The position numbers and the translations under genes are program-made. The notes below the pieces were generated by a model, which saw only the letters and a program-made list of their open reading frames with translations, did not search any database and was not told the DNA's origin. This document shows positions 6,664 to 13,743 of a stretch of DNA of 64,000 nt, one piece after another (positions within the stretch are counted from its first letter, which is position 1; each line of letters begins with the position of its first letter). The DNA is taken from NCBI GenBank assembly GCA_910575835.1, contig CAJTGB010000001.1, forward strand, positions 186,001 through 250,000. Reading direction: 5' to 3'. This DNA comes from Lachnospiraceae bacterium. GTDB taxonomy: Bacteria > Bacillota > Clostridia > Lachnospirales > Lachnospiraceae.

Positions 6664-7896
6664 ATGGCAAAGACACGAAAAGATGAGCGGGGAAGAGCAC
6701 TCAGGAAAGGAGAAGTACAGAGGGCATCAGATAAGCGGTATATGTACACCTATACTGATCCGTTGGGCAGGCGTAGGTCCATATATGCGCAGGATTTGGC
6801 AACGCTTCGAGAAAAAGAAAAGCAGCTGATGAAGGATCAATTGGATGGACTGGATCTGTATGTTGCAGGGAAAGCATCCATAAATGATACCTATGATCGG
6901 TATATCTCTACGAAGTATGATTTGCGGGCGACCACCCGTAGTAATTACGATTATATGTATGATCGTTTTGTCAGACATACATTCGGAAAGAAAAAAATCG
7001 CAGACATTAAGTATTCAGATGTACTCCAGTTTTATTGCTATTTACTTAAAGAGGAAGAGTTATCGTTAGGGACACTGGATTCGATTCACACCTTGCTGCA
7101 TCCGACGTTCCAATTGGCGGTTCGAGATGAAATTATTCGGAAAAATCCGTCAGACGGAATTATGAAGGAAGTTAGCAAGAAGGCGGATAAGTCAAGAGGT
7201 GTGAGACATGCTTTAACGATTGAGCAACAGAGAGTATTTCTGGAGTATATATCCAATCATCCGGTGTATTATCATTGGTGGCCGTTGTTTACGGTTTTAC
7301 TTGGAACTGGATGCCGAATTGGAGAAGCACTTGGTCTCCGCTGGGAAGATCTTGATTTTGATAATCAGATTCTTAGCATCAATCACAGTCTGGTTTATTA
7401 CCCGGTTGGAAAATCAAGAAAGTCTGTTCTGCGAATATCGAAGCCAAAGACAGATGCAGGTATCAGAACGATTCCGATGCTTGATATTGTATGTGACGCC
7501 TTCCACATGGAGCATGAGGAGCAGGAAGAAACGGGATTCAATGAAACCGAGATCGATGGAATGACGGGTTTTGTATTTATCAATCGTTTTGGTTCTGTTT
7601 TAAATCCGCAGGCGGTGAATCGTACTATCAAACGGATTATCATCGGGTACAATGCGGAAGAGGTCATCAATGCCAAGCGCGAGCGGAGAGAGCCAATTAT
7701 TCTTCCAGATTTCTCCTGTCATCACTTGAGGCATACCTTTTGTACAAGACTCTGCGAACATGAAACAAACTTAAAAGTAATTCAGGCAATTATGGGCCAT
7801 CGGAATATCGAAACTACGATGGATATCTATGCCGAAGCTACAGATCAAAAGAAAAAGGAATCTTTTGAAAACTTATCCAAATTGGACATCTTTTAG
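6664..7896 (+). CDS. int: Tyrosine-type integrase (Tn916 family) of the ICE
   Basis: 410 residues from ATG 6664 with GAAGGAGGTTAC upstream. It has an N-terminal arm-binding domain (about 1-60: DKRYMYTYTDPLGRRRSIYAQDLATLREKEK), a SAM-like core-binding domain (about 70-165) and a C-terminal catalytic domain. The catalytic residues are visible: Arg218 (GTGCRIGEALGLRW), His353-x-x-Arg356 (CHHLRHTF), His379 (GHRNIETTMDIY) and nucleophile Tyr389. It would integrate and excise the element by site-specific recombination. As the last ICE gene before repeats and non-ICE sequence, it places the element end just downstream. Confidence 0.93.
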   Translation: MAKTRKDERGRALRKGEVQRASDKRYMYTYTDPLGRRRSIYAQDLATLREKEKQLMKDQLDGLDLYVAGKASINDTYDRYISTKYDLRATTRSNYDYMYDRFVRHTFGKKKIADIKYSDVLQFYCYLLKEEELSLGTLDSIHTLLHPTFQLAVRDEIIRKNPSDGIMKEVSKKADKSRGVRHALTIEQQRVFLEYISNHPVYYHWWPLFTVLLGTGCRIGEALGLRWEDLDFDNQILSINHSLVYYPVGKSRKSVLRISKPKTDAGIRTIPMLDIVCDAFHMEHEEQEETGFNETEIDGMTGFVFINRFGSVLNPQAVNRTIKRIIIGYNAEEVINAKRERREPIILPDFSCHHLRHTFCTRLCEHETNLKVIQAIMGHRNIETTMDIYAEATDQKKKESFENLSKLDIF

Positions 7897-7921
7897 GAAG
7901 GGTTCTCAGTGTGAGTAAGCT

Positions 7922-7960
7922 GACAACAAACTTTCTGCGAAGACAACAATTTGACAACGA
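7922..7960 (+). repeat. Three GACAAC direct repeats next to the integrase (candidate arm-type sites)
   Basis: GACAACAA occurs at 7922 and 7942 and GACAACGA at 7953, each followed by a short A/T stretch, spaced 20 and 11 bases apart (about two turns and one turn of DNA). Short direct repeats of this kind near the end of Tn916-type elements bind the integrase N-terminal domain. Confidence 0.5.
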
Positions 7961-8036
7961 TTTTCTTTTTTCCCTGATGTGATACGAAGCACTGTGAAGA
8001 ATGGGAAAGTAAAGAAATGAAAGGATTTGAATCGTT

Positions 8037-8543
8037 ATGACGGCATGTAAATTAGTTGGGAAACTTTTCCCGACGATGAAGTCATTAGGCGGTGTAAAGG
8101 CAGAAAATAACGTAAGTTCTAAGGCTGTTGAAGCATCAAAAGCAGAGGAAAAGGTTGAAGAAAAGATTGATTTTTCTAATGTGAAGATCGAGCCGTTATT
8201 TGAAGAAGCCGTTGATTTTGAGACATTTAGCAAGTCGGATTTTCGTGCTGTGAAGATTGAAGCGTGTGAGGCGGTTCCAAAGAGCAAGAAGCTTCTGAAG
8301 TTCACTCTGAACGACGGAACAGAGCGGAAACGTACGATTTTAAGCGGTATTCATGAGTATTATGAGCCGGAAGAGCTGATTGGAAAGACGGCAATTGCGA
8401 TTGTAAACCTTCCGCCGAGAAAGATGATGGGTATTGATTCAGAGGGAATGCTGATCTCTGCAGTGCATGAGGAGGATGGCCGTGAAGGACTGAACCTTTT
8501 GATGGTAGATGATCGGATTCCGGCGGGGGCGAAGCTGTATTAA
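8037..8543 (+). CDS. MetG C-terminal / Trbp111-type tRNA-binding protein (stand-alone or 3' remnant)
   Basis: 168 residues from ATG 8037. The C-terminal 110 residues are an OB-fold tRNA-binding domain like that at the end of methionyl-tRNA synthetase: DFETFSKSDFRAVKIEACEAVPKSKKLLKF, ILSGIHEYYEPEELIGK, NLPPRKMMGIDSEGMLISA, and IPAGAKLY. The first 55 residues (VGKLFPTMKSLGGVKAE..., then a charged linker) look like the junction region of a longer MetG. The frame is closed by a stop three codons upstream, with a fair AAAGGA site, so a short protein can be made. It begins only 140 bases after the ICE integrase, so it may be a gene cut by insertion. Confidence 0.75.
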   Translation: MTACKLVGKLFPTMKSLGGVKAENNVSSKAVEASKAEEKVEEKIDFSNVKIEPLFEEAVDFETFSKSDFRAVKIEACEAVPKSKKLLKFTLNDGTERKRTILSGIHEYYEPEELIGKTAIAIVNLPPRKMMGIDSEGMLISAVHEEDGREGLNLLMVDDRIPAGAKLY

Positions 8544-8588
8544 GGCGCAAAGCAGGATGAAAAACATCAATGGTTTTAGACCCCTGAT

Positions 8589-8614
8589 TTACATCCTTAC
8601 ATCAAACTTACATC
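8589..8614 (+). repeat. Triple TTACATC repeat
   Basis: TTACATC occurs at 8589, 8597 and 8608, and CATC-ATTT-GATG follows. This is another cluster of short direct repeats near an element boundary; function unknown. Confidence 0.3.
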
Positions 8615-8705
8615 ATTTGATGCAGAAAGTTGTGCAGAGGTCAAAAAATCGCACAGTTCATATAACTATATTGATTTTGACAAGAGAAATAAACGAATTA
8701 CAATG

Positions 8706-8756
8706 AAAAGGGGATTGCGGAATTATCCAATAGGAGATTTTGCAATCCTCTTTTTT
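8706..8756 (+). terminator. Terminator downstream of the tRNA-binding protein gene
   Basis: GGGGATTGC (8710-8718) pairs with GCAATCCTC (8742-8750, one G-U pair) and is followed by TTTTTT. It lies about 165 bases after the stop at 8543. Confidence 0.75.
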
Positions 8757-8773
8757 GTTGCCATGCATACGAC

Positions 8774-8796
8774 AAAAACGTCCAGTGGACGTTTTT
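8774..8796. terminator. Symmetrical palindrome, probable bidirectional terminator
   Basis: AAAAACGTCC and GGACGTTTTT are perfect complements around AGT. The A- and T-runs on the two sides would serve as U-tracts in either direction. Confidence 0.55.
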
Positions 8797-8932
8797 AAGT
8801 TATCATGCGTTCAGAGGAAACTATCAACGACAGGTTCTCTTAGAGGTTTACAATACAGTGAAAATGTGTGATAATTACATCGTAGTTTATTGCTCCGATA
8901 TGAAAGATATTTCATATAAAGGAGGAATAACA

Positions 8933-9157
8933 ATGAACTGCAAAAATAAGATAGACAAAAAGGCAACAGGGCATAGGCTCTATCGGTTAATTGAAGAATC
9001 TAAAATGACATATGCAGAAATTGCAGAATATTTAGGTTTGCAATCGCCGAGAGTTATATATGAGTGGGTTTCTGGAAAAAAACTTCCATCAACTGAAAAT
9101 TTATATAACCTTGCTGATTTGTTTCAAGTGAAAATGGAAGATATCCTCCGCGTTTGA
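8933..9157 (+). CDS. Small XRE-like helix-turn-helix protein
   Basis: 74 residues from ATG 8933 with AAAGGAGGAATAAC just upstream; the frame from 8858 has no such site. Residues about 12-70 are a HTH_3 domain: HRLYRLIEESKMTYAEIAEYLGLQSPRVIYEWVSGKKLPSTENLYNLADLFQV. The protein is only the DNA-binding domain. Its stop codon lies within a terminator hairpin. It is a single-gene unit at the head of a small accessory island and may regulate the unknown gene set at 9400, though no shared operator is evident. Confidence 0.8.
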   Translation: MNCKNKIDKKATGHRLYRLIEESKMTYAEIAEYLGLQSPRVIYEWVSGKKLPSTENLYNLADLFQVKMEDILRV

Positions 9158-9173
9158 GGGTGTCTTCCTTTTT
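9137..9173 (+). terminator. Terminator overlapping the end of the small HTH gene
   Basis: GAAGATATCCTC (9137-9148) pairs with GAGGGTGTCTTC (9156-9167, G-U pairs included), followed by a T-run. The stop codon lies in the loop and right arm. Confidence 0.75.
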
Positions 9174-9188
9174 TGAACTGTTGGTACA

Positions 9189-9216
9189 TTGATAAATCAG
9201 CATATTCACGTATAAT
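9189..9216 (+). promoter_or_regulatory. Promoter of the 9400 gene cluster
   Basis: TTGATA at 9189-9194, a 16-base spacer and consensus TATAAT at 9211-9216. Transcription would start near 9223, giving a leader of about 175 bases before the first gene. Confidence 0.65.
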
Positions 9217-9360
9217 GATTTGTATAAGATTTACTTGTGTGTTACAATCAAAACACATAAGAAATATTGGAACGCGTTATGTTCTGATTGGTGCCTATAA
9301 ACAAAACGCTTGTTAGAGTGGTAAATATCTTATGCATTAGCTTAATAATCAATTAGGCGG

Positions 9361-9389
9361 GACACTCTCTTTTTAGAGAGTGTCTTTTT
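9361..9389 (+). terminator. Attenuator-like terminator in the leader of the 9400 gene
   Basis: GACACTCTCT and AGAGAGTGTC form a perfect 10-bp stem with a TTTT loop, followed by TTTTT. The ribosome-binding site GGAGG begins at 9391, immediately after. An AGAGTG stretch near 9315 could pair with CACTCT in the left arm (9363-9368) as an antiterminator. Confidence 0.65.
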
Positions 9390-9399
9390 AGGAGGAGAC

Positions 9400-9879
9400 A
9401 TGAAAAAAGACAGAAGTAATCAAAAATTAACAAAAGCTGATTTTGAAAAATTTGCGTATCATGATACTCGATTTTATGGTTTGTTTTATACAAAGACGGA
9501 TAATGGAATCAAAGTAAAAATTGACCCAAAACGAATGAGAAGTACTGTAGGCTGTATGTTATCTTATGAACAGGCGAAAATTATCAATAAAAGACAGACA
9601 CATTATTTTTATCCAAAGGAAAGCGAATATGAGGATTATTGCTGCAATATGTTCGCAGATAGGATAAGAGATATTCAAAACTATTGGGAAGAACATTATA
9701 AAGAACTGATAACTTATGCAAAGAAAAGAATTGAGAAGCCAAGAGAATTAATGCCGGGGGATAATATGTTGCTTATGCAGGGCATAGCGGAATATGACGA
9801 AGCGGTAATGATGTCAAATTGGGAAAATATGAAAAACCAGTATGAATATGCTGAGAAATGTTTTGAGGTGGTTGCATGA
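9400..9879 (+). CDS. Unrecognised protein, first gene of an accessory cluster
   Basis: 159 residues from ATG 9400 with AGGAGGAGAC directly upstream. No domain is recognised. The protein is soluble and rich in Lys, Glu and aromatic residues, with a helical look: DFEKFAYHDTRFYGLFYTKTDNGIKVKID, YEDYCCNMFADRIRDIQNYWEEHYKELITYAKKRIE. There is no signal peptide or membrane segment. Its expression appears to depend on read-through of the terminator at 9361. The codon use is AT-rich compared with the metabolic genes further right, suggesting horizontal transfer. It overlaps the next gene. Confidence 0.7.
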   Translation: MKKDRSNQKLTKADFEKFAYHDTRFYGLFYTKTDNGIKVKIDPKRMRSTVGCMLSYEQAKIINKRQTHYFYPKESEYEDYCCNMFADRIRDIQNYWEEHYKELITYAKKRIEKPRELMPGDNMLLMQGIAEYDEAVMMSNWENMKNQYEYAEKCFEVVA

Positions 9880-10285
9880 CCGATTTGATAGGAATACGTT
9901 ATATGCGACTGCTGTTGGAAGAGATAAAAAAGTTGATGAGTTACCTTCCTTTAAATATTACGATAAACTCTATTGTTTATGGAATTTTATAAAGCATAAC
10001 AGTACTTCGACTTATGAAAAATTGCATTCAGTATACCCAGAATTGATTTATGAAGATGCAGAATATAAACAAGGTTTTCCCGCTTTTCACATTATAAAAT
10101 TTTCAGATGAGTTAATCGTAGAATTGTTAAATGGCTGTGATTCATTTTTTAAGGAATACTGCGAGTTAGTATATAAGGAAAACTATGATGAGGCGCAGTG
10201 GAATTATGGCAGATATTTTTTAGATATAGTGGATGAGCAAATAGAATTAATAACAAATCCTTTAGGATTGCCGTGGTATATTTAA
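9848..10285 (+). CDS. Unrecognised protein, second gene of the cluster (start uncertain)
   Basis: The frame is open from 9842 to 10285. The part that looks like real protein begins near LPSFKYYDKLYCLWNFIKHNSTSTYEKL and runs through SDELIVELLNGCDSFFKEYCELVY to GLPWYI. The start is ambiguous. ATG 9842/9848 lie inside the previous gene; TTG 9872 has only GAGGTG close by. The natural-looking ATGA overlap at 9876 enters a different frame that stops after 38 codons. Thus a frameshift or a non-canonical start is possible. The helical IKHNS segment recalls HEPN-type proteins only weakly. Cytoplasmic; function unknown. Confidence 0.6.
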   Translation: MLRNVLRWLHDRFDRNTLYATAVGRDKKVDELPSFKYYDKLYCLWNFIKHNSTSTYEKLHSVYPELIYEDAEYKQGFPAFHIIKFSDELIVELLNGCDSFFKEYCELVYKENYDEAQWNYGRYFLDIVDEQIELITNPLGLPWYI

Positions 10286-10301
10286 TGTGAGGAGGAACAA
10301 C

Positions 10302-10478
10302 ATGAGTAAGAATTTTTTTGATTTTGACGATGATGATTTTGGAATGTCCATATCTGACAATATGGCAGTTGATTCAGAGGGGAATTTTATGATGCGAATG
10401 TCGGATAATATGGCTATGGATATGGATACAGGAGATATTCATTTTATTTCTGGGTGGTCTGATGAGGAGGATGATTAA
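10302..10478 (+). CDS. Small acidic protein with an internal SDNMA repeat
   Basis: 58 residues from ATG 10302 behind TGTGAGGAGGAAC. It is extremely acidic (FDFDDDDFG near the N-terminus, DEEDD at the end) and contains two copies of an M-x-x-SDNMA-x-D-x-x-G motif (about residues 15-26 and 32-43). No cysteines, signal peptide or membrane helix are seen. It is the third gene of the attenuated cluster, 16 bases after the previous stop. Such acidic proteins can mimic DNA or act as antitoxins or adaptors, but no evidence decides this. Confidence 0.6.
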   Translation: MSKNFFDFDDDDFGMSISDNMAVDSEGNFMMRMSDNMAMDMDTGDIHFISGWSDEEDD

Positions 10479-10528
10479 AATTAAAGCATAGAGATGTTGT
10501 GGTGTGAAAATTGTCCGTAATGTAGTAG

Positions 10529-10714
10529 ATTCTATTGTCTTTAACACCAGATATGATAAATGATAAAGCACGTAAAAATGCTTGGTGGAAATGCAGAAAA
10601 TGCGGATATGAATTGAAAGCAGTGGTTTTTTCACGGGTGAAAGGGGCGGAATGTCCTGTATGTGCTGACTGTACCGTACTTTCTGGATATAATGATTTGG
10701 CGACTTATTTCTGA
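10529..10714 (+). pseudogene. Fragment of a treble-clef zinc-ribbon protein (DUF4379-like)
   Basis: The frame 10529-10714 reads ...LTPDMINDKARKNAWWKCRKCGYELKAVV, then GAECPVCADCTVLSGYNDLATYF and stops. This is one and a half units of the zinc-ribbon repeat ('VWWKC..CGHEW', 'CPYC', 'PGFNDLAT.HP') found in long proteins of mobile islands, cut off right after the NDLATYF start of the next unit. Another broken piece with CENCP lies just upstream near 10500. A TTG (10535) or ATG (10553) could start a 53-60 residue peptide, but a decayed gene is more likely. Confidence 0.6.
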
Positions 10715-10907
10715 TGATTAGCTATTTTAGCAGGTACGCCAAGACATTATATTTTTATGAATGAGCGAGAATCCCTGCTATAATGCTCATGTACGGTAAA
10801 GAAGCAAGCAACCGAAAACAAGAGATAGACCGCCAGCACCACACTATTCCGAACCAAAGAAAGCAAAGACCAAAAGACAAGCATTATGGAAATGTGCATA
10901 ACAGAGA
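10715..10907 (+). other. Gene-free stretch left of the IS element
   Basis: About 190 bases with no ORF. The right part (about 10795-10906) is strongly purine- and adenine-rich on the plus strand. No repeat or promoter stands out. Confidence 0.3.
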
Positions 10908-11089
10908 CTGTAAAATAAACTGTGTATTGTCGTAAATTGGTATGTAAAATCTTGTTTTTTCGACATTTCTAAAATCAATTCCCAGTGCCGATTTTTTTAC
11001 AATTACCGTTATTTTTCGACGCTATTTTCGATTTCTTTATATGAATAGTATTGCCATTTTCTGGTGATACTATTCATTTTATTTTTCTT

Positions 11090-11290
11090 TTATTTCCCAT
11101 CCCTTAGCAATGTTTCATAGGCATCCAGCCGGACGTTATCCAGATAGACTTTTTTGATTTCATTTTCCGTATAAAAATCATACAGCATCTCCATCAGTAT
11201 GCTTAAATATTCTTCAGACATTTCCTGTCCTTCGTATTCCATGATCCGGTAGGCTACACAGGCATACGCCCTGGAAGATTGATGTGTCAT
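11090..11290 (-). CDS. Small passenger protein in the IS256-family element
   Basis: 66 residues starting at 11290 on the minus strand: MTHQSSRAYACVAYRIMEYEGQ, then EEYLSILMEMLYDFYTENEIKKVYLDN. It is mainly helical and acidic, with no motif I recognise. Upstream on the minus strand AGGAAAT stands before the start as a fair ribosome-binding site. It lies between the left inverted repeat and the second passenger ORF in the same direction as the transposase. It could be a regulator or simply chromosomal DNA trapped between two IS ends. Confidence 0.5.
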   Translation of the reverse strand: MTHQSSRAYACVAYRIMEYEGQEMSEEYLSILMEMLYDFYTENEIKKVYLDNVRLDAYETLLRDGK

Positions 11291-11399
11291 TGTATTATTT
11301 CCTTTACTTTACTGCTGGTTTTCAGGTTCATTCTCTATTCTGCTTATAAACTATTACCCCCAATAGGTGGGGGCTTTATGGTATTCCCTTCTTTTCCTA

Positions 11400-11852
11400 T
11401 CATTTGATTTCAAAGGGAATAGGTTCTCCTCCATATTCATCAATATATTTCTGTGATTCTTCCCAAAAGCCTTTCTGTCCTATGAATTCCTCCAGGTGGA
11501 ATAGTTCCCTTTCCAGTTCCCGTACCCTCTCTTTTAGTGCTTCAACAGTGTATTCTTTTTGCTCGTTTTCTTCCTCCGTCCATCCATAGTAATCCAATAC
11601 GTATTTTCTTGCTTCTTCATTCCCCATGCCGGCTGTCGCTTTACGCAATGCTTCTTCCTCTCTGTATATGTCAAGAAAGTCAATCGGACTGTTCCCGTCG
11701 CCAACAGCGCAGCATGTATTCTCATATACACTATATCCTGCTTCTATCCATTTATGGAGCTCCCTGCGTTCTTCTTCGGTCATAGGCGTTATTTTTTCAT
11801 ATTCCTTTAATTCTTGTTTCAGAAATCGTTTTCGTTCCTTACTGATCTGCAT
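11400..11852 (-). CDS. Passenger hypothetical protein in the IS256-family element
   Basis: 150 residues from ATG at 11852 (minus strand), with AGAGAGGTG just upstream; a longer frame to 11966 would pass through the perfect hairpin and is rejected. The protein is helical and highly charged: KRFLKQELKEYEKITPMTEEERRELHKWIEAGYSVYENTC, IDFLDIYREEEAL, EEARKYVLDYYGWTEEE, and a C-terminal coiled-coil segment VEALKERVRELERELFHLEEFI. I know similar proteins as hypothetical proteins scattered in Lachnospiraceae genomes; function unknown. Confidence 0.65.
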   Translation of the reverse strand: MQISKERKRFLKQELKEYEKITPMTEEERRELHKWIEAGYSVYENTCCAVGDGNSPIDFLDIYREEEALRKATAGMGNEEARKYVLDYYGWTEEENEQKEYTVEALKERVRELERELFHLEEFIGQKGFWEESQKYIDEYGGEPIPFEIK

Positions 11853-11895
11853 TCTATACACCTCTCTGATTGCCTTATCCCTCACTTTAGTTATT

Positions 11896-11952
11896 GCCGC
11901 CTGTATGGTTCTTATGCATGAAATGCCTATGCATAAGAACCATACAGGCGGC
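11896..11952. repeat. 24-bp perfect inverted repeat between transposase and passenger genes
   Basis: The left arm 11896-11919 and right arm 11929-11952 are perfect complements (GCCGCCTGTATGGTTC... / ...GAACCATACAGGCGGC) separated by nine bases. No T-run follows on either strand, so it is not a standard terminator. It may be a relic of two fused element ends, or a structure isolating the transposase transcript. Confidence 0.7.
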
Positions 11953-12023
11953 ATTGAGGCAGTCAAGGGATAAAGGGCAGCACTGCTGTCATTTACAGCC
12001 GGATACGTTTCTGTTTCTACGCT

Positions 12024-13220
12024 TTAGGCAATCCTGGCCCTGTCGCCGAATTCAATCACAAACTGTCCATAGGTCTCTCCCCAGTCACGGTACGGCATGG
12101 ACCATTTCTTAATAATGTCCCTGGTAGACAAATAAATTGTTTTTCTTAATGCCTCGTCATTTGGAAAGAGTGCTTTGCTCTTTGTAACTTTGCGCAGCTG
12201 CCGGTTAAAACCTTCTACGGTGTTGGTGGTATAGATTAATTTGCGGATCTGATGGCCATAGCAGAAATAGGTGGAGAGGTGCTCCCACTTATCAAGCCAG
12301 TTATCCAGGACGACGGCATACTTTTTCCAGCTATCCATCATACTCTCCAGATTCCGCATCGCGATTTCTTCACTCTCCGCCCCATATACGCGCTTTAAAT
12401 CTCTCATAAATGCTTTCTGGTCTTTATAAGCAATATATTTTAGCGTATTGCGGATCTGGTGGATGATACATAATTGGATCCTTGTTTCCGGAAATACCGT
12501 ATGGATCGCATCCGGGAAACCTTTTAAACCATCCACACATGCAATCAAAATATCAGAAACGCCCCTGTTTTTCAATTCATTGCATACTTTTAACCAGAAT
12601 TTGGCACCCTCATTTTCCCCAATCCATATCCCAAGGATATCTTTATAACCGTCTCCATTGATTCCCAATGCCACATAAGCTGCTTTTGTTATGATTCGCC
12701 CATCTTCACGTACCTTAAAATGTACTGCGTCCAGAAATACGACAGGATAAAAAGAATCCAGTGTCCTGCAGTACCATTCTTTTGCTTCTTCCATTACTTT
12801 ATCCGTGATATTGGAAATGGAACCGGCCGAGAGTTCTATCCCATAAAGGGATTGTACATGTTCCGAGATATCCCGTACAGACATCCCTTTTGCATACATA
12901 GAAATGATTTGGGATTCCAGCCCTTCTTCAACGACTGTACGGTTCTTTATGATCTCCGTCTCAAACCCTGGTTCCCGTGTCCGCGGCACGTCAATTCCAA
13001 TCTTTCCATAAGCTGTTTTGATTGTTTTAGAGCTGCTTCCATTTTTAGATACCCTGTTTCCATTCTCCTTTGCATCCGCAATATACTCATTTACTTCCTT
13101 ACGGAGTACCTGCTCCACGGCATCCTTTATTACTTTCTGTATCAACCCATTCGGACCTGTAATATCTTCCATCGTGTTGCATTTTGCTATTTCTGCCTGA
13201 TAGTCAATTTTCTGTGACAT
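12024..13220 (-). CDS. IS256-family (mutator type) transposase
   Basis: 398 residues starting at 13220 on the minus strand behind GGAGGAAAC. The DDE catalytic core is visible: first Asp in VVFLDAVHFKVREDGR, second Asp in ILIACVDGLKGFPDAI, then the C/H region QLCIIHQIRNTLKYI and the Glu in TTNTVEGFNRQLRKV. The N-terminus (DITGPNGLIQKVIKDAVEQVLRKEVNEYIAD) is the usual IS256 DNA-binding region. Length and motifs are intact, so the element may be active. It catalyses cut-and-paste or copy-out transposition of the element bounded by 10908 and 13350. Confidence 0.95.
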   Translation of the reverse strand: MSQKIDYQAEIAKCNTMEDITGPNGLIQKVIKDAVEQVLRKEVNEYIADAKENGNRVSKNGSSSKTIKTAYGKIGIDVPRTREPGFETEIIKNRTVVEEGLESQIISMYAKGMSVRDISEHVQSLYGIELSAGSISNITDKVMEEAKEWYCRTLDSFYPVVFLDAVHFKVREDGRIITKAAYVALGINGDGYKDILGIWIGENEGAKFWLKVCNELKNRGVSDILIACVDGLKGFPDAIHTVFPETRIQLCIIHQIRNTLKYIAYKDQKAFMRDLKRVYGAESEEIAMRNLESMMDSWKKYAVVLDNWLDKWEHLSTYFCYGHQIRKLIYTTNTVEGFNRQLRKVTKSKALFPNDEALRKTIYLSTRDIIKKWSMPYRDWGETYGQFVIEFGDRARIA

Positions 13221-13396
13221 AGTTGTTTCCTCCTAAAATTTTTCTACCAATTTTTTCCAACTAATCACAGTATTGTCGAATTCATTATCCATTATATAAA
13301 AATGGATGTGTCGAATAATCTGTGATGATTTACACAGATTATTTTACACACCCACGGTCTTCTTCGCAGATGAATGTTAATGGACCCGATTTCTTT

Positions 13397-13714
13397 TTAT
13401 ACGCACATCCTCCTTCCTTGCTGCTTCGATTTTTCATGTGGGCTGTCACTGTCAACTCTTTTCAGCATTTTCAGAAGATTCTCTTTCAGATGCTTCCAGA
13501 TAGTTTCCGGAAATTCTATGTACATCTCTACTAACACCTTGTCAAAGTTATCCAGATCATACTGTTTGCATAGTTCGTTCAATATTGTCTGTGGAAGATC
13601 TGTAAACATTTCCCCTTCTTCAGAGATCAGCCAGTCGTAATTTACATTATATTCCCGGCAGATTGATATGGCCATTTGATCAGTCAAAGAATTGCGTCTG
13701 GTTTCAATAGCACT
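13397..13714 (-). pseudogene. 5'-truncated XRE-type repressor
   Basis: The minus-strand frame contains SAIETRRNSLTDQMAISICREYNVNYDWLISEEGEMFTDLP, the second half of a Cro/C1 HTH domain plus the following linker typical of Lachnospiraceae phage-type repressors. A helical C-terminal part follows. The first about 40 residues, including helices 1-2 and part of the recognition helix, are missing. The homology stops at about 13714, just where the promoter of the next operon begins. The gene is therefore a remnant. The IS256 element lies immediately beyond its 3' end. Confidence 0.65.
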
Positions 13715-13743
13715 CATACTGTGCAAGATTTGCAAAAATGTTC

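Larger units (their letters stand above)
10908..13350 (-). mobile_element. IS256-family insertion sequence with extra passenger ORFs
   Basis: The terminal inverted repeats are TGTAAAATAAACTGTGTA at 10909-10926 and its near-complement TACACAGATTATTTTACA at 13331-13348 (17 of 18 positions match). They bracket a minus-strand IS256/mutator-type transposase (12024-13220). At about 2.44 kb it is much longer than a usual 1.3-1.5 kb IS256 element. The extra length holds two minus-strand ORFs and a 24-bp inverted repeat. TTGTCG/CGACA motifs recur inside both ends. No 8-9 bp target duplication is seen, so one end may belong to another copy. Confidence 0.75.

Noticed and set aside
8509-8706. Plus-strand ORF of 65 codons after the tRNA-binding protein
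   Set aside because: Starts inside the previous gene and consists of repeat-rich noncoding DNA before a terminator.
11853-11966. Longer N-terminus of the 11400 passenger protein
   Set aside because: It is formed by reading through the perfect hairpin at 11896-11952; ATG 11852 has a good ribosome-binding site.
10909-13348. Composite transposon
   Set aside because: Only one transposase and one pair of ends are visible, so a single element with passengers or a hybrid is more likely.
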